Below, piece after piece: positions 1 through 6,033 of a stretch of DNA of 6,308 nucleotides (position 1 is the first letter of the stretch; each line of letters begins with the position of its first letter). Under the pieces are notes generated by a model that was not told where the DNA came from, did no database searches, and was given only the letters and a program-made list of their open reading frames with translations. The position numbers and the translations under genes were made by a program. This stretch comes from Myxococcales bacterium (GTDB taxonomy: Bacteria > Myxococcota_A > UBA9042 > PHBI01 > JAAZYN01): NCBI GenBank assembly GCA_014239625.1, contig JAAZYN010000013.1:6769-13076 (forward strand), read 5' to 3'.

Positions 1-83
1 GGGGGCCAGACAAGCCAGGATGGTGACCGCGTAGTTTTCATACGGGGCACTAGGGTGGCTCGCCGGGCGGCGACGGCGTGGAT

Positions 84-2762
84 TCAGTCGGGGTAGAGCT
101 CCAACGACACGGTTGGGTCCAGCAGGTAGCCGTCATCGCGACTCAGCAAGACCTGCCGCAGGCCCATCCTCCTGAGCGTCGCCAAGGCCACGTAGACACG
201 GTTGGCGCCGGCCTCTGGTCGAACGCGCTCGCCCGGCCACCCGGCCTGCAGGAGCTCGTCGAGGGAGAGCGACTCGCCCACATGCTGCTCGCGCTGTTGT
301 CCCAGCTTCGCCAGGATCAACCGCAAGGCGCGGCGGCGCGTCAAGTCGACGGGGTCCCCCCCGGGTGCCTGAAAACCACGCCCGTCACGCGCCACCCGCA
401 GCGGGTCACCCTTCGCCTCGGGGCCCGTGCCGGCCAGCCCTGCCCGCGCCATCGCGGCCTCCAACCTCCGGAGCGCGAACCTGACGGCGTCGCTCGACGC
501 GGCGACCCTCCGGGCCGCACGCACAGCATCCCTCACCGAGGCCGCGTCACCCCGTCGCAACGCCAGCTGACCGCGATGAGTGGTCAGCGCCACCCCCAAC
601 AGCTCGTCGTCGAGGGCCGCCACCAGCGCCTCCGCTCGCTCCCAGTCTCCAACCGACGACGACGACGCGCCTCGCTCTACGGCGGCCGCCGCGCGCCCCC
701 CCAAAAACAGAGCCACGTAGCGACGATCGCCCAGACGGTCGAGCACATCGACGGCGACCCCATAAGCCAGATCGGCCCCGGCGAGATCACCTCGCTCGTG
801 CAGCACCTCGCCGACGTAGCCCTGAAACACAGCGGCCAATCGTCGGTCGCCGGCGGCGGCCAGGGTCCTGACAGCCTCCCGACGCCGTTCCAGCGCGGCG
901 TCCAACGCCCCCTGCTCCTGAAGGACCGCGCCCAGGTTGCCGACGACCACACCGACGAGGCGCTGATCACCTATCTCGTCAAGGGAGCACCGCGCCCGCT
1001 CGTAGTGGCGCTGAGCCTCGCCCAGGCGGCCTTGTTCGTAGTGCAGATCTCCAAGGTTGCACAAGAAGACGGCCTCCGACCGAGCGTCGCCGACGCGGCG
1101 CAGCAGCCGCAGCGCCCACTCGTAGTGAGTCTGGGCGTCCTCGAATCGTCCGCGCTCATGGTGCACAATCGCCAGGCTGCCCAGCGCCCTGCCCTCGCAC
1201 CGCGCGTCGCCTCGCCTGCGGGCGATGTCCAACGCGCGCTCGTAGTGCGCACCTGCGGTGTCGAGATCTCCCGCCTCGTGGGTGGCGATCCCGAGATGGC
1301 TCACGATGTCGGCCTCGAGCGACGTCGCGGGCGACCCGCCCTCCGCCGAGCACACCAGCGCCGCCTCCAAGTCACGCCGAGCCTCCGCCAGCTCCCCCGA
1401 CCGCCGACGCCAGCTCCCTCGCGCCAGGAGCGCGCGCGCTCGCAGCGGCGCGGACAGCTCTCCCCCGACCACCCGATCCAAAAGCTCGCGATGCCGCTGA
1501 AAAGGCCCGCGCGCAGCCAAGACAGAGTCTAGCGCCAGAACCAACCGGCACGCGCTGGCGGTGTCGCCGCGTCGCGATGCGTGCTCGAACGCGGCGAGCA
1601 GATTGTCACGTTCCAAGCTCAACGCGCGGCGAGCCTCATCTCCACGGTGCCCATGGACCAAGGCCGCGTGCGCCTCGCCATGGGCCAACGCCCAGGCCAG
1701 ATGAGCGTCACGCCAGCCTCCCCCCCCGTCCGCGTAGCTCGCGAGCCTCTCGGCGGCAAAGGCCCTGATCGTCTCGTAGAGGCCAAGCCGTAGATCGCCG
1801 GGCATCTCGCTGGGCGCGTAGACGCGCACCAGGGAGCGGTCGCGCAGGGTCTCCAACATCTCCAGGACGTCGCCGGGGAGCGCATCCAATACGACCTCAG
1901 CCGCATCCAGCGTGAAGCCGCCGCGAAACACCGACACCACCGCCAGGGTACGGCGCTCGTGGGGCGCGAGCAGCTGCCATGACCAGTCGATGGCACCCCA
2001 GAGTGTATGATGCCGCGCCGTGCCGGTGCGGTGCTTCGCGTTGAGCAGGTCGAAGCGCTTGTCGAGGCGCTGCAGCAGCTGCGGCGGGCTCAGAATAGCC
2101 AACCGAGCTGCGGCCAACTCGATGGCCAGCGGGATCCTGTCGAGGCGCTCGACGATCTCCGTCGCGACGTCCGCCTCGATGTCCCCACCCCGGCCCGCCG
2201 ACGCGGCGCGCGCGCTGAGCAGCTCCAAGGCGGCCGTCAGCTGGAGCGGAGCCAGCTCGTGCACAAGCTCTCCTGGAAGCTGCAGGCGATCCCGTGTCGA
2301 GACCAGGAACACAGCCTGGGAGGCATGAGCATGCCAGAGCGCCACGCTCTCTCCGCTCAGGGGCGCCAGCTGCTCGAAGTTGTCGAGCACTATCAGCGCG
2401 CGCCCGAGCTGGCCCAAAGCGTCGCCGATACGCTCCACCAGCTCGGCCTCCGAGGCCCCGGGCGCGAGCGCGATGGTGCAGCTGGACGCCACCACCGCGC
2501 ACAGCTCCTCGAGCGTGCGCGCCTCCGCCAGCTCGCAGAACCAGATCCCCCCGGGGAAAGCCTCCGCCGCACTGAGCGCTCCAAAGTGACGGAGCAGGCG
2601 AGTCTTCCCCATCCCGGCCGGCCCCATCACGCTCACGAGCCGCTCGCCGGTCGCGACGGCGGCCTGCAAGCATCGCAGGTCATCACCCCGCCCGACAAAC
2701 CGGGTCGCGGCGGCCAGTAGATTGGTGGTCCGATCAGCCACAGAGCTATGTAACCGTGTCAC
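84..2762 (-). CDS. STAND ATPase / TPR regulator with C-terminal winged-helix DNA-binding domain
   Basis: Predicted cytoplasmic ATP-dependent transcriptional regulator of 892 residues. Seen: an NTPase module with Walker A GPAGMGKT (residues 47-54), Walker B LIVLD followed by N (123-128), an STR sensor-like motif (155-157) and the RIPLAIELAA segment (209-218) matching the GLPLA motif of NB-ARC/STAND ATPases. Next comes the RHHTLWGAIDWSWQLL block (250-265), typical of AfsR/MalT-like ATPases. A TPR region follows, with five repeats of exactly 40 residues (490-689). Residues about 785-889 look like an OmpR/SARP-type winged helix: VDLTRRRALRL, then SLDELLQAGWP, a candidate recognition helix GANRVYVALATLRRMGL and a GYLLDP wing. 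I chose the GTG at 2762 because it overlaps the mobA stop as GTGA; a second GTG at 2741 is possible. An upstream in-frame extension to 3011 would run inside mobA. It is the last gene of the cluster. Ligand and DNA target are unknown. No signal peptide or membrane segment is visible. Confidence 0.92.
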   Translation of the reverse strand: MTRLHSSVADRTTNLLAAATRFVGRGDDLRCLQAAVATGERLVSVMGPAGMGKTRLLRHFGALSAAEAFPGGIWFCELAEARTLEELCAVVASSCTIALAPGASEAELVERIGDALGQLGRALIVLDNFEQLAPLSGESVALWHAHASQAVFLVSTRDRLQLPGELVHELAPLQLTAALELLSARAASAGRGGDIEADVATEIVERLDRIPLAIELAAARLAILSPPQLLQRLDKRFDLLNAKHRTGTARHHTLWGAIDWSWQLLAPHERRTLAVVSVFRGGFTLDAAEVVLDALPGDVLEMLETLRDRSLVRVYAPSEMPGDLRLGLYETIRAFAAERLASYADGGGGWRDAHLAWALAHGEAHAALVHGHRGDEARRALSLERDNLLAAFEHASRRGDTASACRLVLALDSVLAARGPFQRHRELLDRVVGGELSAPLRARALLARGSWRRRSGELAEARRDLEAALVCSAEGGSPATSLEADIVSHLGIATHEAGDLDTAGAHYERALDIARRRGDARCEGRALGSLAIVHHERGRFEDAQTHYEWALRLLRRVGDARSEAVFLCNLGDLHYEQGRLGEAQRHYERARCSLDEIGDQRLVGVVVGNLGAVLQEQGALDAALERRREAVRTLAAAGDRRLAAVFQGYVGEVLHERGDLAGADLAYGVAVDVLDRLGDRRYVALFLGGRAAAAVERGASSSSVGDWERAEALVAALDDELLGVALTTHRGQLALRRGDAASVRDAVRAARRVAASSDAVRFALRRLEAAMARAGLAGTGPEAKGDPLRVARDGRGFQAPGGDPVDLTRRRALRLILAKLGQQREQHVGESLSLDELLQAGWPGERVRPEAGANRVYVALATLRRMGLRQVLLSRDDGYLLDPTVSLELYPD
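696..1295 (-). repeat. Five tandem 40-residue TPR units (120-bp period)
   Basis: Within the STAND regulator, residues 490-689 divide without gaps into five 40-residue units. They begin LGIATHEAG, LAIVHHERG, LGDLHYEQG, LGAVLQEQG and VGEVLHERG. Each carries the TPR pattern of small and large residues, with a G-D pair (RRGDAR, RVGDAR, EIGDQR, AAGDRR, RLGDRR) at the same place. The 120-base period also shows in DNA: the plus strand has ctcgtagtg near 1239, 1119 and 999. A degenerate sixth unit seems to follow (residues 690 onward), interrupted by a serine run coded by a short TCG repeat at about 654-665. TPRs in STAND proteins usually bind a protein or ligand that controls the ATPase switch; that role is inferred here. 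Confidence 0.85.
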
Positions 2763-3322
2763 GCCCCACCGAGCAACGCTTCCAACTCTTCTGGTGTGTT
2801 CGCGTTGCCCAGCCGACGCGGGTCGTCCGGCGATGGCGTGTGGACAGCCACCCGGTAGCGCAACGCCATCGGGCCCCGGCCCGATCGCAGGAGCTCCCGC
2901 ACAGCAGCCGCGACGCCTGGTCCATATACGGCGAAGGTCGGCGAGGGTCTGTCGCCCAGCCACGGCATCGTCGCCACGGCCCCGACCCGACGGTGCTCGT
3001 CGAGGAGCCACGCGACCTCACCGGAGGTGACCAGCGGCATGTCGCAGGCCGCCACGATCCACGTCGCCTCCGGGCGCCAGGCGAGGGCCGCAGCGATCCC
3101 CGCGAGGGGCCCGCCGCCGCCCTCCGCGTCCGGGACGCAGCTTAGGCCGGCGGCATCCTCCGGCAGATCCACGTCGCCGAGCACCACCAGCTCATCACAG
3201 TGGGGCCGCAGCGCCGCAGCAGCGATGGCGGTGAAGCTCATCCCCGCTGCTCGCAGCAGGTGCTTTGGCTTTCCCATCCGTCGGCTCCGGCCACCACTCA
3301 GGATCCCGCCGCAGACACGCAC
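2759..3322 (-). CDS. mobA: Molybdenum cofactor guanylyltransferase (MobA family)
   Basis: Probable cytoplasmic enzyme that transfers GMP from GTP to Mo-molybdopterin, giving the guanine dinucleotide form of the cofactor. The protein is 187 residues, a normal MobA length. Seen: the nucleotide-binding signature LSGGRSRRMGKPK (residues 8-20), GGGGPLAGI (68-76), a metal-binding ACDMPL (92-97, with D94) and the C-terminal NANTPEEL (173-180), which is characteristic of MobA and argues against a generic sugar nucleotidyltransferase. It starts with GTG, 2 bases after the stop of the deacetylase gene; no clear ribosome binding site is seen, so translational coupling is likely. Its TGA stop overlaps the GTG start of the STAND gene. 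No molybdoenzyme or other cofactor gene lies in the window. A MobA-like enzyme of other specificity, such as a MocA-type cytidylyltransferase or one acting on a sugar phosphate, remains possible. Confidence 0.85.
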   Translation of the reverse strand: MRVCGGILSGGRSRRMGKPKHLLRAAGMSFTAIAAAALRPHCDELVVLGDVDLPEDAAGLSCVPDAEGGGGPLAGIAAALAWRPEATWIVAACDMPLVTSGEVAWLLDEHRRVGAVATMPWLGDRPSPTFAVYGPGVAAAVRELLRSGRGPMALRYRVAVHTPSPDDPRRLGNANTPEELEALLGGA

Positions 3323-3324
3323 GC

Positions 3325-4230
3325 CTAATTACGAGCGCCGCTCGCGAGCAGCGGGGCGAGCTGCTCCAGCGTAGCTACCCCCCAGCGCTCTCTCAGATCG
3401 CTGAGGGTGCGTTTGATGATCGCGCGCTTGTCCGTGAGGGGCACGCGCAGATCCGGCTGCTTGAGCAGCGCTGGATCGATCCCGTCTTCATGCAGATCGC
3501 ACATGTCGATGCCGTGAAACTCGAGGTTGACGAAGTCCAGCCGATTGAGCAGCGGCTTGGCGAGCGAATACCCGCGGTGGCCGAACGCGATGAGGCTGGT
3601 GCCGATGAACGGGAAGCGGATCCCAGGAAGGACCGTCACCGGGAGCTCCAGCACGTCGCGCCGGAAGTGTGGCTTGCGCGACGCGACGAGGATCTTCGGA
3701 TCGCCGACGATGGCTTTGGATCGTTTTCCGCGCAGGCGCATCGACGCCATCACGCCCCACTTCGCCAGGTGGTACGGCCATGATGGAAAGAGCGACGAGG
3801 AGTAGCTGTAGCCCGCCGCGCGAATCGCGTCGTAGACCGCCGGCGCCATGTGGTAGCCAGGTGCCCGAAAGCCGGTCACCGGTGCTCCCCGCACCTCGCT
3901 GAGCAGTTCGCGTGAACGGGAGACCTCGGCTGCGATGGTCGACGGGTCCTGATGGATGAGGTCGTAGGGATGAGAGTCCGTGTGGCTGCCGATCTCGTGC
4001 CCGGCTGAGGCGAGTTGAGCGCAGATCTGTCGGGCCCGGGGCCATCGTTCGAGGTCCTGGGACACGACGTAGAAGGTCGCCTTTACGTCGACCTCGTCAA
4101 ACAGCTCGGCGAACCGGACCACACCTTTTTCCCAGACCGCGTTGGTGGCTCGAGACTCATCGAGGCCATGCAGCCGGTAGTAGAGATACAGACTGTCGAT
4201 GTCGACGTTAACGGCCGAACAGCGATGCAT
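3325..4230 (-). CDS. NodB-domain polysaccharide / glycolipid deacetylase
   Basis: Metal-dependent carbohydrate N-deacylase of carbohydrate esterase family 4, 301 residues. Seen: motif 1 as VDID (residues 9-12, aspartates D10 and D12) in place of the usual TFDD, followed by KATFYVV (50-56). The zinc motif is GSHTDSH with H83 and H87, motif 3 is GFRAPGY (120-126), an SSLFPSWPY block lies near residue 150, and FHGID (238-242) supplies the distal histidine H239. The N terminus has no signal peptide or membrane anchor, so it should act in the cytoplasm or at the inner membrane face, unlike secreted chitin or peptidoglycan deacetylases. The ATG start has AGGA 9 bases upstream (4240-4243), overlapping the stop of the glycosyltransferase gene. 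The D-x-D start of the domain and the glycosyltransferase partner recall ArnD, which deformylates an undecaprenyl-phosphate sugar. That parallel is inference and the substrate is unknown. Confidence 0.9.
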   Translation of the reverse strand: MHRCSAVNVDIDSLYLYYRLHGLDESRATNAVWEKGVVRFAELFDEVDVKATFYVVSQDLERWPRARQICAQLASAGHEIGSHTDSHPYDLIHQDPSTIAAEVSRSRELLSEVRGAPVTGFRAPGYHMAPAVYDAIRAAGYSYSSSLFPSWPYHLAKWGVMASMRLRGKRSKAIVGDPKILVASRKPHFRRDVLELPVTVLPGIRFPFIGTSLIAFGHRGYSLAKPLLNRLDFVNLEFHGIDMCDLHEDGIDPALLKQPDLRVPLTDKRAIIKRTLSDLRERWGVATLEQLAPLLASGARN

Positions 4231-4241
4231 GAGAGTGCGTC

Positions 4242-4979
4242 CTAGTCACGGCCCTGAAATCGAATCGCCCAGGTCAGCTTGGCCAGGTTCTTGAGGACGT
4301 GCGGCACGCGCTTTGTCAGGTTGATGCTGGGCGGCCGCTTCTCGTGGATGACGATGGGTATCTCCACGATTGAGTACCGCTGCGCGCGCTCTGCCCGAAT
4401 CACGAACTCGCTGGCGAACAGATCTTTATCCACGATGCACCGACTCACTACGGGGAGCATGCGTTCGCGATGAAACGCTTTCAGGCCATGGGTGTCGGTG
4501 CCCTTGAACCCTAGCGCGACCCGCAACATCTGGTTGATGACCATGGTACCGGCCCGTCGGAACAGGGGGCGCTGATCGTTGGCGTCGGGGTGAGCCTTGG
4601 AGCCGACGACCAGATCCGCCTGATCGGCGTCCAGGATTTGGAGGGCGCGCCCGTGGAAGCCGACGTCACAGATGTCGATCTCGTCACACAAGACGTAAGT
4701 ACCCCTCGCCTCCAGCATGCCGCGACGCAATGCTCGCCCGTAGTTCGGCTCCGGACTGTGAAGCACACGAACCGACTCGTGTTTGCGCTCGAGCGCGTAC
4801 GCGATCTCCAACGTGTCGTCGGTGCTGCCGTTCTCGGTGACGATGATCTCGAAGGTGCAGTCCGGCAGTTGCTCCGGAAAACGCACCAGGAGGTCATTTA
4901 TAGCGGTCTCGAGGATGCCTTCCTCGTTATAGACCGGGATGACAATCGACGCCTTGGGTGCCTTTGCGGTATCGCTCAC
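4242..4979 (-). CDS. Family 2 glycosyltransferase, DPM1 / polyprenyl-phosphate sugar transferase-like
   Basis: GT-A fold inverting glycosyltransferase of 245 residues, probably moving a sugar from a nucleotide donor to a polyprenyl phosphate or another lipid-linked acceptor. Seen: SIVIPVYNEEG (residues 11-21), the nucleotide-binding TENGSTDDT (48-56), NYGRALRRGMLEARG (79-93), a variant metal site DEID (99-102) where DPM1-like enzymes usually have DADLQ, and GTDTHGLKAFHR (160-171). No transmembrane helices follow the catalytic domain, unlike ArnC or GtrB, so it resembles the soluble DPM1 form. It starts with GTG preceded by AGGAGG at a spacing of 8 bases, and is the first gene of the leftward cluster behind the promoter at 5021-5050. 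Its stop is 11 bases from the deacetylase start, so the two products probably work on the same glycan. Donor and acceptor cannot be read from the sequence. Confidence 0.9.
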   Translation of the reverse strand: MSDTAKAPKASIVIPVYNEEGILETAINDLLVRFPEQLPDCTFEIIVTENGSTDDTLEIAYALERKHESVRVLHSPEPNYGRALRRGMLEARGTYVLCDEIDICDVGFHGRALQILDADQADLVVGSKAHPDANDQRPLFRRAGTMVINQMLRVALGFKGTDTHGLKAFHRERMLPVVSRCIVDKDLFASEFVIRAERAQRYSIVEIPIVIHEKRPPSINLTKRVPHVLKNLAKLTWAIRFQGRD

Positions 4980-4987
4980 GTCCGCCG

Positions 4988-4993
4988 CCTCCT
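4988..4993 (-). promoter_or_regulatory. Ribosome binding site of the glycosyltransferase gene
   Basis: The minus strand reads AGGAGG, a full match to the core Shine-Dalgarno sequence, 8 bases before the GTG at 4979. It fixes the start of the glycosyltransferase and is the strongest ribosome binding site in the window. Confidence 0.85.
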
Positions 4994-5000
4994 GGGTTCA

Positions 5001-5012
5001 TCGGAATTCCGA
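5001..5012. promoter_or_regulatory. Perfect 12-bp palindrome, candidate operator
   Basis: TCGGAATTCCGA is its own reverse complement over all 12 bases. It lies between the minus-strand -10 box (5021-5026) and the AGGAGG site (4988-4993), directly after the predicted transcription start near 5014. That is where a repressor operator would block the leftward operon. The protein that would bind is not known; the STAND regulator encoded by the same operon is one candidate. One or two perfect 12-mers are expected by chance in a window this size, so position is the main support. Confidence 0.4.
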
Positions 5013-5020
5013 GCGGCGCA

Positions 5021-5050
5021 GCTATACTGAGGGCGCTCGATCCGTGTCAA
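5021..5050 (-). promoter_or_regulatory. Sigma70-like promoter of the leftward four-gene operon
   Basis: On the minus strand a perfect -35 box TTGACA (5050-5045) is followed by an 18-base spacer and a -10 box TATAGC (5026-5021; the first four bases match TATAAT). Transcription would start near 5014, giving a leader of about 35 bases before the GTG at 4979. The -35 box overlaps the GTG start codon of thrB on the opposite strand, so RNA polymerase bound here would cover the beginning of thrB. Confidence 0.6.
5029..5033 (+). promoter_or_regulatory. Ribosome binding site of thrB
   Basis: GAGGG lies 10 bases before the GTG at 5044. It is a moderate Shine-Dalgarno match and supports that start over the in-frame ATG at 4939, which lies inside the glycosyltransferase gene. 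The site sits in the spacer of the leftward promoter. Confidence 0.5.
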
Positions 5051-6033
5051 CGAAATCCACTGATAACCACAGCGGCCGACCTGGCTCAGCGACGGCCAGC
5101 GCCGCGGCGACGGTGGCCAACCTGGGCCCCGGCTACGACGTCCTGGGCCTGTGTCTCAGCGCCCCTCGCGACTCGGTACGGGTCGAGCGCACGGGCTCTG
5201 GCTCCGTCGAGCTGGTCGCCGTCAGCGGCGACGGCGGCGCCCTCCCGCGACAACCCCACCGCAACTGCGCTAGCGTGGCCGCCAGGGCGGTCCTGGAGCG
5301 CTTCGGGCGCCCCGGCGACGGCCTACGCGTGTGGCTGAACAAGGCGCTGCCGTTGGGCTCGGGTATGGGCAGCTCGGCGGCCAGCGCCGTGGCCGCAGCG
5401 ATGGCTGCCGGGCACGTGCTGGCCCCAGGGGTGGCCAGGCTAGAGCTGCTCGACGCCTGCCGCGAGGGGGAGCGTCTGGCGACGGGGGTGCCCCACCCCG
5501 ACAACGTGGCTCCGAGCCTGTTGGGTGGAATCGTCGCCTGCGTGCCACGGGGCGGTGAGGCCGTCGAGGTCGTGCGGCTCCCCTCTCCAGCAGGTCTCTG
5601 GGTCGCGTGTGTCAAGCCCGACGTCACGGTGCGAACGGCGGACGCGCGCGCGGTGCTGCCAGAGACCGTCCCGCTGGCGGACGCGGTCAGACAGCTGGCC
5701 GAGATCGCGGGGTTTGTCGGGGCCCTGGCCAACGGTGACCTGGAGCTGCTCGGCCGCAGCCTGGGCGATGTCCTGGTGACCCCCTACCGGGAACGCTTCA
5801 TCCCCGGCTTCCGAGCCGCCTGCGACGCGGCGCGGGGGGCAGGAGCCCTGGGCGCCGGGATCAGCGGCTCGGGCCCCACAGTGTTCGCGCTGGCTGGCGA
5901 CGAGCCCCGCGCGAGGGCCGCGGCAGACGCCATGCAGGCGGTCTTCGGCAGCCGAGGACATCGCGCGCTCGTCACGGTGAGCGTCGTCGATCCCTCCGGC
6001 GCTCGGATCGAGTCCTCGGCCCCTTCCGGGTGA
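5044..6033 (+). CDS. thrB: Homoserine kinase (GHMP kinase family)
   Basis: Cytoplasmic enzyme that phosphorylates L-homoserine with ATP, feeding threonine synthase. The protein is 329 residues from the GTG at 5044, close to the usual 300-330. Seen: GHMP motif 1 ATVANLGPGYDVLGL (from about residue 22, with N26, G28 and D32), the ATP-binding motif 2 PLGSGMGSSAASA (103-115), the homoserine kinase block GVPHPDNVAPSLLGG further on, and motif 3 ISGSGPTVFAL (from 273). About 17 polar residues come before the domain, a slightly long tail; the in-frame ATG at 4939 would add 35 more and overlap the divergent gene almost entirely, so I reject it. It is divergent from the sugar/mobA operon, and no thrA or thrC lies beside it. 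I see no convincing plus-strand promoter: a TATACT at 5023-5028 would place the transcript start after the ribosome binding site. Confidence 0.94.
   Translation: MSTKSTDNHSGRPGSATASAAATVANLGPGYDVLGLCLSAPRDSVRVERTGSGSVELVAVSGDGGALPRQPHRNCASVAARAVLERFGRPGDGLRVWLNKALPLGSGMGSSAASAVAAAMAAGHVLAPGVARLELLDACREGERLATGVPHPDNVAPSLLGGIVACVPRGGEAVEVVRLPSPAGLWVACVKPDVTVRTADARAVLPETVPLADAVRQLAEIAGFVGALANGDLELLGRSLGDVLVTPYRERFIPGFRAACDAARGAGALGAGISGSGPTVFALAGDEPRARAAADAMQAVFGSRGHRALVTVSVVDPSGARIESSAPSG

Noticed and set aside
1..41. Minus-strand ATG at 41 beginning MKTTRSPSWLVW, possibly the start of a further gene
   Set aside because: Only 13 codons are visible and there is no ribosome binding site before it; it could be a signal peptide start but cannot be supported.
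654..665. Short CGA trinucleotide run
   Set aside because: Only four units; it encodes a serine run between TPR units and is too short to call a microsatellite.
78..1532. Long plus-strand open frame of 484 codons
   Set aside because: It is antisense to the STAND gene, rich in R, Q and P with no recognisable domain, and arises from GC-rich codon bias.
2007..2720. Plus-strand open frame of 237 codons
   Set aside because: It is antisense to the Walker A/B region of the STAND gene, whose motifs are clear on the minus strand.
2763..3011. N-terminal extension of the STAND gene
   Set aside because: It would lie wholly within mobA in another frame, and its translation is low-complexity, rich in R, G and A. 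The GTGA junction gives a better start.
3265..3783. Plus-strand open frame of 172 codons
   Set aside because: It is antisense to the mobA/deacetylase junction, where both minus-strand proteins have conserved motifs.
4939..5043. N-terminal extension of thrB to the ATG at 4939
   Set aside because: It overlaps the start of the divergent glycosyltransferase and its ribosome binding site, and adds residues not expected in homoserine kinases.
5133..5732. Minus-strand open frame inside thrB
   Set aside because: It is a shadow of thrB, rich in S, T, P and R, with no motif.
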